Shown piece by piece: positions 15,374 through 23,951 of a DNA stretch of 28,365 bases. This DNA is from an uncultured Bacteroides sp. (GTDB lineage: Bacteria; Bacteroidota; Bacteroidia; Bacteroidales; Bacteroidaceae), in the NCBI RefSeq assembly GCF_958445495.1, contig NZ_CAUCSQ010000051.1:1-28365 (forward strand). Reading direction: 5' to 3'. A program made the position numbers and the translations under genes. Every line of letters begins with the position of its first letter. The stretch's first letter is position 1. The notes below the pieces were generated by a model. The model did no database searches, was not told the DNA's origin, and saw nothing but the letters and a program-made list of their open reading frames with translations.

Positions 15374-18300
15374 ATGAAAAAAAACTTCATCCCTTTTCTG
15401 CTTGTATATCTCGTATATTCATGCATCAGTTTTTCGACTTGTGCGCAAGTACAAGAAAAGATATTTGCCACTTATTTTGATATACCCGTCAACAGTGGTG
15501 CCGGGACGGAAGTTACGGGACGCATTCATCTGGAAAGAAATAAAGATGTACTGACTTCTCCCATTCCCAAAGGATACAAGTTCGAAATCGTCAGCCAACC
15601 TGCCGACGCACTATTCAGAGTGGAAACGCGTTACGATTTGTCCCGACGTATCATGGGAGTACTGGTGGTAGACGAAAAGAAGAATACCGGTTCCATAGCA
15701 TCCTCCTATCCTATGACGTTAGCCCTGAAAGACGAAAACAGACAGATAGAGAAATTCGACATTACCGTACACATCGCAAAGAACACCTTATGGACACTAT
15801 TATACAATCGTTACCTGCCCCGTGCAATCAGTAACAGCCGGTTGTATGGACGGACACAATATTCGGACAGCGAAGTGGCATCAAAAATAGATGAATTGGA
15901 AAAGAACAACGGATGCTTTGAGGCATTCAGATGCTACACATCCCATCCACAAGATTATAAAGGCAAATTCATTTCCGAGAACACTCACGCCAATACCGGA
16001 ACCATCGAATACGAATGGGAAAAGGTAGCCAATCAAATCGGAGGACTCGGATATGCCTATGCCACATCGAAAGTCTATGGGCCACAAGGTTTGCCTGACA
16101 AACGGAAAGAGTTGCGCAACGCTTTGTATAAAGCGATATTGGCTTATACACTATCCGTTCCCATAGAAGGTAAAGAGGTGGAAATAAACGGGAAGCCTAT
16201 CGGCAATTGCACAGGGGATGGTTTCAGTCTTCTTCAAGCCAATAAACTGGCGGGCAATCAGATACCTACCCACCAATGGGTACTGACAGACCCGCTGATT
16301 GTACCTTCGCTCTATCTTATTCCCGATATAAGAAAAGGGATGCAAGAGAACGACACCACTTGCCTGAAAGTGCATGATGCGCTGATACGCTACAATCAGC
16401 TATTTATGTCTATTGTAAAAAAACGTAGAGCAATTGACAATCCCACAGAACGTTGGGGAGAAATACAAGATACGCTTTATTCATCAGGAGCTTGGGCGGA
16501 CGCCAATCTGGGACATCGTTCACGCACCATGCTGGCATTACCTCTTATCTGGGCTGATTACAACCGCCCGCTGACGTATGTGCAATACTGGTACAGCGAT
16601 TTCTATAAAGACAAACCATTCAAAGATTTCAGCTTCTCACCCGGATGGAGTCCGCAGGGAGCGATTGGCGATGTCAGCCGATGGATGACTAAATACAATA
16701 TTCCTGCACACAAATATATTCAATCGGGATTTCAGCCGGATGGCACCATTTCACATCACATAGGACATGCCACTGACGCAGCCATGGTAGCCTACGGATT
16801 TGAATGGCTGACGGACTGCAATAATGGTTACTACTATTTCAAAGATACTCCGTTCAAAGTGGACGACCATTATTATCAGTTCCAGCTAGATCGTTTATTG
16901 AATGTTTATCCCAAACTGATTTACAAGCAACAGATGGACTTTCTCGTTTCGGGACGTTCCTATCTGGATGATTTAAAGAAATTTGCAGTCAAGCGATACC
17001 CCAAGGCTGTCGATGATATGCTGAAAGCACGTAGCAAAGATACACGACTGGCAGGGATAGAGCAATTACAAACTGTCGCCAAGCAAATCAAAGCCAACAC
17101 ACACGAATATTCCGGCACGGACGCTTATTGGGTAAATGAATTTCTCGTCCACCGCCGAGGGGAACACGAACCTGCATTTTATGCTTCCCTGAAATTGAAA
17201 TCAGAGCGTACGGTTGGTGCCGAGGATTTCAGCAAAGTGCGTAAATCCTGGCATCTGGGATACGGCATTCTACAACTCAAAGCGCGGGGAGATGAATATG
17301 CCAGCCGAACTTTGAAGAATTACGACTGGCACGCCCTACCGGGGCTGACAGAAGAGTGGCGCACCGACGCTCTGCCTGCCGGTGGCGGTGCACAGGCATC
17401 CTTGCCGGGGATGAACAAAATATCCGGAGTACTGGCTGACGGAAAAACCGGGATGGGCATTTATCATCATCTGCCGAAGGAGACATACAGTTCTGCTACC
17501 GCTTTCAAAACCTATCACTTCATCGAAGATAAAATCATCGCATTGGGAAGCGGAATAGCACGCCTTCGCCCGGGACAGGAGAAAGAGATTACTACTTTCA
17601 TCGACCAGTCTGCTTTGAAAAACGAATTGACATGGTGCATCAACGGTAAGGAGCAAACAGTGAAACCGGAAGAATCCGTAAATATCATCCAAGATATAGA
17701 ATCTGTCTGCTGGCTTCATCAAGGTGAAAAAGGATACGTTATCTTGCCGGAAACCAAGCTCCAACTCTTGATAAAAACCGGCAAAGAAATAAATACCACA
17801 GACCGGGCTATAGCCGACAAGCAACCCAATTTCATTATCGCCCTTAATCATGGAATGAATCCGGGAAGCAGTCTGGACGACAATTATACGTACTATCTGA
17901 TACCTAATGTCAGCAAAGAGGAAATGAAAGCAAAAGTGAAAAAGCTGCAAAAGGATATTGCCATTGTTCGACACACCGCTTCTGCCCATGCGGTATATTC
18001 CAGTAAGGACAGAATCCGGCAATATGCTTTCTTCAAATCCGGCACAATCTCCATAGGTAAGGTTGAAGTAACTTCGGAAGACGCAGCATTAATCATACTT
18101 CGTGAGAATGGTGACCACTGGACACTGTCCGTCTCCAATCCCATGCCGGACGGAAAGAAGCAAAGACTGACTTTCCACACCAACATTCCTCTTACGGCAG
18201 GAACGTATGCGTATCAGACAAAAGGCATCTATCCGTTGGAGGGAGAAACCGTGACCATCTCCCCAGAGAATGGAGGTACGAAAGTTGTCGTTGAAATACC

Positions 18301-18382
18301 GGATATAAGGGATGAATTGCGCTACAACTATCAGTCCGACCTTTATGCAGCGTCTCCAATTGTGATTGATATATCAAAATAA
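15374..18382 (+). CDS. PL8-family-like lyase (chondroitin/hyaluronan lyase superfamily)
   Basis: A 1002-residue secreted protein. I chose the ATG at 15374 because it opens directly on a signal peptide (MKKNFIPFLLVYL..., ending TCAQ). The in-frame TTG at 15341 adds residues that do not look like a signal and overlaps the -7 box. An N-terminal beta domain (about 25-150) is followed by an alpha/alpha toroid and large beta-sandwich domains, the length and order of chondroitin ABC-type PL8 lyases. Visible landmarks are FQPDGTISHHIGH (His461, His462, His465), AYGFEWL (Tyr474) and YDWHALPGLTEEW, which matches the 'DW..(M/L)PG.T' region of ABC-type lyases. Such enzymes cut uronic-acid-containing chains by beta-elimination, giving 4,5-unsaturated products. 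The His-to-Tyr spacing differs from well-known members, so the substrate is open. Confidence 0.8.
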   Translation: MKKNFIPFLLVYLVYSCISFSTCAQVQEKIFATYFDIPVNSGAGTEVTGRIHLERNKDVLTSPIPKGYKFEIVSQPADALFRVETRYDLSRRIMGVLVVDEKKNTGSIASSYPMTLALKDENRQIEKFDITVHIAKNTLWTLLYNRYLPRAISNSRLYGRTQYSDSEVASKIDELEKNNGCFEAFRCYTSHPQDYKGKFISENTHANTGTIEYEWEKVANQIGGLGYAYATSKVYGPQGLPDKRKELRNALYKAILAYTLSVPIEGKEVEINGKPIGNCTGDGFSLLQANKLAGNQIPTHQWVLTDPLIVPSLYLIPDIRKGMQENDTTCLKVHDALIRYNQLFMSIVKKRRAIDNPTERWGEIQDTLYSSGAWADANLGHRSRTMLALPLIWADYNRPLTYVQYWYSDFYKDKPFKDFSFSPGWSPQGAIGDVSRWMTKYNIPAHKYIQSGFQPDGTISHHIGHATDAAMVAYGFEWLTDCNNGYYYFKDTPFKVDDHYYQFQLDRLLNVYPKLIYKQQMDFLVSGRSYLDDLKKFAVKRYPKAVDDMLKARSKDTRLAGIEQLQTVAKQIKANTHEYSGTDAYWVNEFLVHRRGEHEPAFYASLKLKSERTVGAEDFSKVRKSWHLGYGILQLKARGDEYASRTLKNYDWHALPGLTEEWRTDALPAGGGAQASLPGMNKISGVLADGKTGMGIYHHLPKETYSSATAFKTYHFIEDKIIALGSGIARLRPGQEKEITTFIDQSALKNELTWCINGKEQTVKPEESVNIIQDIESVCWLHQGEKGYVILPETKLQLLIKTGKEINTTDRAIADKQPNFIIALNHGMNPGSSLDDNYTYYLIPNVSKEEMKAKVKKLQKDIAIVRHTASAHAVYSSKDRIRQYAFFKSGTISIGKVEVTSEDAALIILRENGDHWTLSVSNPMPDGKKQRLTFHTNIPLTAGTYAYQTKGIYPLEGETVTISPENGGTKVVVEIPDIRDELRYNYQSDLYAASPIVIDISK

Positions 18383-18416
18383 CGAAGTTTACAGATGGAT
18401 ATTTGGTAGTTGGGAG

Positions 18417-18432
18417 AAAGATGATTATCTTT
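18417..18432 (+). other. Short inverted repeat next to the regulator promoter
   Basis: AAAGAT (18417-18422) and ATCTTT (18427-18432) form a perfect 6-bp inverted repeat with a 4-base centre, ending 4 bases before the -7 box of the hybrid sensor gene. Its place between the -33 and -7 regions would suit an operator or autoregulatory site. It is short enough to be chance. Confidence 0.3.
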
Positions 18433-18436
18433 ACCT

Positions 18437-18444
18437 TATGTTTG
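18437..18444 (+). promoter_or_regulatory. Promoter -7 box of the hybrid two-component gene
   Basis: TATGTTTG fits TAnnTTTG and lies 28 bases before the ATG at 18473. A TTTG exists at 18402-18405 but its spacing (31 bases) is too long. The 90-base gap after the PL8-like gene holds no terminator that I can see, so read-through from upstream is also possible. Confidence 0.5.
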
Positions 18445-18472
18445 TAACACTCACAATTATCATCCAACACCC

Positions 18473-21400
18473 ATGAGAAACCGACATATGCAAATCAGAC
18501 TTGCCCTCAAATTCTTTTTTTGTTTCTTATCCGTTTCTATCTGTTATGCTATGGCGGGCGAATCGGGTCGCATCCATTTCCGACGGCTGTCCGTCAACGA
18601 CGGAATGTCGCAAAATACGGTTCTGGCACTGACACAAGACCATAACGGCAAAATCTGGGTGGGAACCATAGACGGACTGAACTGGTACGACGGTTACCGC
18701 TTCGCCCCGCTCTACAAAGATTTGAACGACAGCACCAGTTTGTCCAACAATCATGTATATTCACTCTGCACCGATGCCGAAGGCACGGTTTGGGTAGGCA
18801 CTTTGACGGGGCTATCACGCTATAATATTGTAGGAAACAACTTCACCAATTACTCTTTACCCGAAGGATTGCCCGTGCAAATATTCGCCATCGAAGACCT
18901 GAGCGACAAAGGTCAACTACTGTTAGGGACCAGCAACGGACTGGTTGTCTTCGACAAAAAGACCGGATATATGAACCTTCACCCCCACTTGCAGGGGACA
19001 ACCATCTATTCCATCTGCCAGATTAACGAAGGGATTCTGCTTGGCAGTTCTTCCGGTATCTATCATTATCGGCCGCAAGATAATTCCGTAGTCCGGATAC
19101 TCCCCGAATTAAAGAACGAAGCGATTTCATCCGTCGTTTATGACCCGCGAAAACGTACCTGCTGGCTAGGGTCTTTCATCAATGGAGTGTACTCGATGGA
19201 CGAAAAGTTCCAAATCAAAGAGCACTATCTTTACAACGACCGGCAACGGCAATCCCCCTTCGAATCTGTCCGCACACTGGCACAGGATGACAAAGGCAGA
19301 ATCTGGATAGGAACCATCAACGCCCTGTTCATTCTCGAACCGGAAACGGGCACGATAGATAAATACACGTTCTCGCATGAAGACGAAAACTCGCTGGGAC
19401 ACAACTCCGTCCGCTCCATCCTGAAAGATAATCAAGGAGGGATATGGGTAGGTACTTTCTACGGCGGACTCAACTATTACCATCCCATGGCACCGGCATT
19501 CGATACGATGACCTATTCCGCCTACAAGAATTCTATCAGCGACAACACAGTCAGTTGCATTGTGGAAGATTCCCGCACAGGCAATCTCTGGATAGGAACC
19601 AACGACGGAGGACTGAACGAATACGACCGGAAAAAGAATCATTTCACCGTCTATCGGGCCAACCGCAATAATCCGCGTGCGCTGCAATCGGATAATATCA
19701 AATGCGCCCTCCCCGATGGGAATGGTGTGTATATAGGCAGCCACGGTGGAGGATTGAGTTATCTGTCCGGTACGGGCGGACAAATTGAAAACTATACTTT
19801 CCCCAATGCCGTTTCATTCAACAATAGTTGTTATTCCCTATTGGACGGGAAAGACGGAACGCTGTGGGTAGGCTCCATCATCGGGCTGCACCGTTTTGAC
19901 AAAAAGACAAAGAAACTGTCCCTGCATCCTTTGGCACAAAAATATCCCCGATTGAACTCTGTACTCATCTCCGTACTTTATCGTGATTCGAAAGACCGGA
20001 TATGGATTGGTACGGAAGAGAGTCTGTTTGTATATGCCAACGGCAAACTGGAAGAATGGAAGGATTATACTTCCAAAACTCCGTCTCTGATACAGGCTTT
20101 CTGCATACAGGAAGATAGCAATCAGCACATATGGATTGGCTCTTCTGTCGGTCTGTACAAGTCACCCGACGGAAGTACCAACAATCAAGCTCGATACTCC
20201 ACCAAAGACGGACTACCCAACAACTTCATCTATGGCGTGCTGGAAGACGGACGCGGACGTCTGTGGATAACGACCAACCGCGGTTTGTCTTGCTTCGACC
20301 CTTCCGAACAAACGTTTCTCAACTACACGGTGCTAGACGGTTTGAGTCACGGACAGTTCAATACCTACGGAGCATGCAAGACACAAGATGGTATCTTCTT
20401 TCTGGGAAGTTTGAAAGGTATCACCTATTTCAATCCTTATGAATTTGTAGACAATCCGTTTTCTCCCAATGCCGTTGTCACCGGTGCTACTATCCTGAAC
20501 CAACCGGTGGTAGACATCAAAGACGGAGTATCCAAATATTTCCAGGCAAGCAACGGAAGATTATTGGGTATGTCCTTTCCTTCCAACCGCAAGTTGTTCA
20601 GTATCCGTTTTTCTGTTATCAATTATCTTTCGGGAAGGCGGAACCTTTTTGCCTACAAGCTGGAAGGATTCGATGAAGACTGGGTATCTTCCGCACAGGC
20701 TATCTCCCAACGGGGAGCCACTTACTCTAATCTGCCACCCGGAAAGTATATCTTTAAAGTAAAAGCGTGCAACAATAACGGACGTTGGAGCCTTACTCCC
20801 ACCGAGTTTTTCGTACATATCACCCCGATGTGGTATCAGACGTGGTGGGCGAAGTCGATTTTCGTTCTGCTGATATTGGGAGGAATCGCTTTCATCCTCT
20901 ATTTCTTCATTGCACGAGCAAAGATGAAAATGCAGATGCAGATTGATCATCTCGAACGGAACAAGATTGAAGAAATCAGTCAGGAGAAAGTCCGCTTCTA
21001 CATCAATATGTCTCATGAGCTACGCACTCCTTTGAGTTTGATATTGGCTCCTCTGGAAGAACTGACGGAAGAAAAGAATAAGTTTGATGTTCCGGTCCAG
21101 CAGAAACTTTCGTATGTCTACAGAAACGGGCGCAAATTGTTGCATCTTGTCAATCAGTTGCTCGATTTCCGGAAAGCGGAATCGGGAGCACTGCCTATTC
21201 ATGTGGCTATGAACGATGTGGATGAACTTGCCGGAAATGTCTTTGCCATGTTCAGAGAAAATGCGCAGAAAAGAAATATTACTTATCAGTTCCACTCCGA
21301 TTTGAATGGCAGTCCGCTCCCGATAGACAAGACTTATGTGGAAATGATGCTGACCAATCTGCTCTCCAACGCTTTCAAGTTTACGCCGAATGGTGGAGAA

Positions 21401-22588
21401 ATAACATTTTCTTTATGGAAAAAGGAACATAGCTTCGGATTCAGTATCAAGGATAGCGGCATCGGAATTCCGCCGGAGAAATTATCACGTATCTTCGAAC
21501 GTTTCTATCAGGCGAACGAAGACCGGAAAGGTAGTGGAATCGGGCTTTCATTAGTGAAATGTCTGGTAGAGAAGCATCACGGTAGTATCAGCGTCGACAG
21601 CAAGCCAGGTCAGGGAAGTGATTTCGTTATTGAATTGCCTTCGGACATACAGGAATTTAGTCCGGCAGAAATAGTGAGCCGACAAGAAGATAACAATTCT
21701 GAATGGCAGACTTCTTCGTTTGCTACGGAAACGATGGCAGAAGACGGTGAATTTCCGGTAATCGATCCATCTGCCGGACAAGACGGACAAGAGGAAGAAC
21801 AGTCTCCGAATGATATTACAGAGACTATCCTGTTGGTGGACGACAATAAAGAAATGGTTGATTATCTGAAGAACAATTTTAAATCGAAATATATCACGCT
21901 GACCGCCGGAAACGGGGAAGAAGCACTGGCTATCCTGAAAGAGCAGAAGGTGGACATCGTACTTTCTGATGTCATGATGCCGGGTATTGACGGTATAAAG
22001 TTATGCGAACTGATTAAGAAGAATATGCAGACTTGCCATATTCCTGTCATTCTCCTGTCTGCCAAAGGGAGCATCGAAGCACAAACTGCGGGTATCCGCA
22101 TCGGAGCCGATGATTATATTCCCAAACCTTTCTCTATGAATCTGCTGAAAGGGAAAATCAATAATATTCTGAAAGCGAAGCAACGGTTGAGACATTATTA
22201 TTCGGATACAATCGACATCGATACTGCGAAAATGACTTCCAACACATTGGATGAAGAGTTCATGAGCAAAGCCATACAAATTGTCGAAGAGAATATCGAC
22301 GATGAGAATTTTACGGCTGATGATTTGGCGGAGAAGTTATTTATGAGCCGCTCTTCACTGTATCTCAAGATGAACTCCGTATCGGGTGAGCCACCGGCCA
22401 ACTTCATCCGGCGCATACGATTTAACAAAGCCTGCAAATTACTGCTGGAAGGAAGATATTCGATTTCTGAAATCAGTAGCAAGGTGGGATTCAGCTCGGC
22501 ATCTTATTTCTCTACCAGTTTTAAGAAGTATATGGGTTGCCTGCCGTCGGATTATGTAAAAAATCAGGGGAAGAAGAGGGAAAGCTAA
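18473..22588 (+). CDS. Hybrid two-component system sensor/regulator (HTCS)
   Basis: A 1371-residue inner-membrane regulator combining sensor kinase and DNA-binding regulator in one chain. After a signal-anchor peptide (to about residue 28) come at least nine propeller-type repeats of the form IW(V/I)GT..GL..Y/F (about 40-650), then a Y_Y_Y domain (about 700-785). A transmembrane helix (about 794-816) follows. The kinase core has MSHELRTPL (phospho-acceptor His848), LLSNAFKFTPNGG and DSGIGIPPEKL. The receiver has ILLVDDNKEM and VLSDVMMPG (Asp1166). A C-terminal AraC-type helix-turn-helix (about 1262-1360) ends SSASYFSTSFKKYMGCLPSDY. HTCS proteins bind oligosaccharides from the glycan handled by their own PUL and activate its genes. 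An in-frame ATG at 18488 is an alternative start. The palindromes at 15059 are a candidate target. Confidence 0.96.
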   Translation: MRNRHMQIRLALKFFFCFLSVSICYAMAGESGRIHFRRLSVNDGMSQNTVLALTQDHNGKIWVGTIDGLNWYDGYRFAPLYKDLNDSTSLSNNHVYSLCTDAEGTVWVGTLTGLSRYNIVGNNFTNYSLPEGLPVQIFAIEDLSDKGQLLLGTSNGLVVFDKKTGYMNLHPHLQGTTIYSICQINEGILLGSSSGIYHYRPQDNSVVRILPELKNEAISSVVYDPRKRTCWLGSFINGVYSMDEKFQIKEHYLYNDRQRQSPFESVRTLAQDDKGRIWIGTINALFILEPETGTIDKYTFSHEDENSLGHNSVRSILKDNQGGIWVGTFYGGLNYYHPMAPAFDTMTYSAYKNSISDNTVSCIVEDSRTGNLWIGTNDGGLNEYDRKKNHFTVYRANRNNPRALQSDNIKCALPDGNGVYIGSHGGGLSYLSGTGGQIENYTFPNAVSFNNSCYSLLDGKDGTLWVGSIIGLHRFDKKTKKLSLHPLAQKYPRLNSVLISVLYRDSKDRIWIGTEESLFVYANGKLEEWKDYTSKTPSLIQAFCIQEDSNQHIWIGSSVGLYKSPDGSTNNQARYSTKDGLPNNFIYGVLEDGRGRLWITTNRGLSCFDPSEQTFLNYTVLDGLSHGQFNTYGACKTQDGIFFLGSLKGITYFNPYEFVDNPFSPNAVVTGATILNQPVVDIKDGVSKYFQASNGRLLGMSFPSNRKLFSIRFSVINYLSGRRNLFAYKLEGFDEDWVSSAQAISQRGATYSNLPPGKYIFKVKACNNNGRWSLTPTEFFVHITPMWYQTWWAKSIFVLLILGGIAFILYFFIARAKMKMQMQIDHLERNKIEEISQEKVRFYINMSHELRTPLSLILAPLEELTEEKNKFDVPVQQKLSYVYRNGRKLLHLVNQLLDFRKAESGALPIHVAMNDVDELAGNVFAMFRENAQKRNITYQFHSDLNGSPLPIDKTYVEMMLTNLLSNAFKFTPNGGEITFSLWKKEHSFGFSIKDSGIGIPPEKLSRIFERFYQANEDRKGSGIGLSLVKCLVEKHHGSISVDSKPGQGSDFVIELPSDIQEFSPAEIVSRQEDNNSEWQTSSFATETMAEDGEFPVIDPSAGQDGQEEEQSPNDITETILLVDDNKEMVDYLKNNFKSKYITLTAGNGEEALAILKEQKVDIVLSDVMMPGIDGIKLCELIKKNMQTCHIPVILLSAKGSIEAQTAGIRIGADDYIPKPFSMNLLKGKINNILKAKQRLRHYYSDTIDIDTAKMTSNTLDEEFMSKAIQIVEENIDDENFTADDLAEKLFMSRSSLYLKMNSVSGEPPANFIRRIRFNKACKLLLEGRYSISEISSKVGFSSASYFSTSFKKYMGCLPSDYVKNQGKKRES

Positions 22589-22612
22589 AGGGGAATAGAG
22601 ATTGTATCAACT

Positions 22613-22651
22613 AAAAAAGAAGAGAGAGACTGATAAAAATCACTCTCTCTC
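22613..22651 (-). terminator. Terminator of the GH88 operon (convergent gap)
   Basis: A 13-position stem (22622-22634 with 22639-22651, one mismatch, loop AAAA) is followed on the minus strand by a T-rich tail (the A-run 22613-22618 on the plus strand). It lies between the ends of the plus-strand regulator gene and the minus-strand GH88 gene. The tail favours termination of the minus-strand transcript. Confidence 0.7.
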
Positions 22652-22683
22652 GATAAAGCACAGTATATACTATGATATGTTAA

Positions 22684-23889
22684 TTAGCTAAATTTCTTCA
22701 ACTCTTTATAACGTTTCAAGGCTTCCAAAAAGTAGTAATCTGCATAGTTTAGCGGTACATTCACTTCACTGTTGTGCGGAAAACTACCTACTGAATGCAG
22801 CAGAATAAATCCTTTGTTCTCCTTTTCCTTTGCCAGATATTCGGGTGAAGAAAGTTGTTTCAGGATATTTTCGGCATATTCTGCATAATCATCGCTCATT
22901 TTTTTATCGTCAGTGTAACCATTTAACTCAAGCAGGGCGGATGCGGTTACAGCTGCTGCCGAAGCATCACGGGGAGCATTCGGTATATCGGGGGCGTTGT
23001 AATCCCAGTAAGGAATATAGTCTTTTTCTGAAGGACGGTTGTTCATGATAAAGCGCGCAATCTTATGTGCAGCTTCGAGGTAAACGGGATTCTTCGTAAA
23101 GCGGTAACACATCGTATATCCATAAACACCCCAAGCCTGTCCGCGTGCCCATGCAGAAGAGTCGGAATATCCTTGGAATGTACCTTTGGATTCCACCTTG
23201 CCGCTTGGCACAGAATAACTGACTACATGATAGGAAGTCATATCATCGCGAAAATGATTCTTCAACGTCTTATCCGCATGAGCAATCGCTATATCACGAT
23301 ATTTTGAATTTCCGGTTTGCTCGGATGCCCAAAACAGCATTTCAAGGTTCATCATATTATCAATGATAACCGGATAGCTCCAATCACCAAAGTCCCAGGA
23401 ACGGATCAAACCTACTTCCGGACTAAATCGAGCACAAAGGCTTTCCGAAGAATTTACCAGAATCTGTTTATCTTTCGATTCCGGTTTCAGGTGGTGAGCA
23501 TGTCCGTAACTACAAAACATCATAAAACCGATATCATGGTTTCCTGTATAATATTGGATATCTTCCAAACGGTTAGTGTACGTCCGGGCTTCTTTCGCCA
23601 ATGCCTCATCTCCCGTCAGGTCATAGGCCAGCCACATGGAACCGGGATAGAAACCACTCGTCCAATCTTTGGCATTTTCCAGACGATAACTTCCATCTTC
23701 TTTGATAGAACGTGGGAAACAAGCGGTATCCGGCACGTTCTCCAACTGCTCCGCCATGAAAAGCAACTGACGACCAGAAGTTTCCACTGCATTTTCGAAC
23801 CATTCGGGTGCACCCACTTTGGGAATACTACAAGCGGTCAACAGGCTCATTCCCAAAATCGCAACACACAATTTTCTTTTCTTCTTCAT
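22684..23889 (-). CDS. GH88 unsaturated glucuronyl hydrolase, predicted lipoprotein
   Basis: A 401-residue protein with a lipoprotein signal (Cys20 in LLTAC, followed by SIPK, with no acidic export motif, so probably periplasm-facing). GH88 enzymes hydrate the 4,5-unsaturated uronic acid at the non-reducing end of lyase products and so free the next sugar. The (alpha/alpha)6 landmarks are clear: DWTSGFYPGSMW, then NHDIGF (Asp119), then IIDNMMNLEMLFW (Asp177), then SDSSAWARGQAWGVYG, and the C-terminal PLNYADYYFLEAL. The two Asp residues match the catalytic pair of known unsaturated glucuronyl hydrolases in both context and spacing (58 apart). It begins 62 bases after the stop of the lyase gene at 23952-26492, with no promoter seen between, so the two are probably cotranscribed. 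This gene is the strongest sign that the target contains uronic acid. Confidence 0.95.
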   Translation of the reverse strand: MKKKRKLCVAILGMSLLTACSIPKVGAPEWFENAVETSGRQLLFMAEQLENVPDTACFPRSIKEDGSYRLENAKDWTSGFYPGSMWLAYDLTGDEALAKEARTYTNRLEDIQYYTGNHDIGFMMFCSYGHAHHLKPESKDKQILVNSSESLCARFSPEVGLIRSWDFGDWSYPVIIDNMMNLEMLFWASEQTGNSKYRDIAIAHADKTLKNHFRDDMTSYHVVSYSVPSGKVESKGTFQGYSDSSAWARGQAWGVYGYTMCYRFTKNPVYLEAAHKIARFIMNNRPSEKDYIPYWDYNAPDIPNAPRDASAAAVTASALLELNGYTDDKKMSDDYAEYAENILKQLSSPEYLAKEKENKGFILLHSVGSFPHNSEVNVPLNYADYYFLEALKRYKELKKFS

Positions 23890-23951
23890 ATTTATAGTTT
23901 TAGTGATTTATTCTTTAAATTTTGTATTTCATGCATTTCTTATCTAAGACC

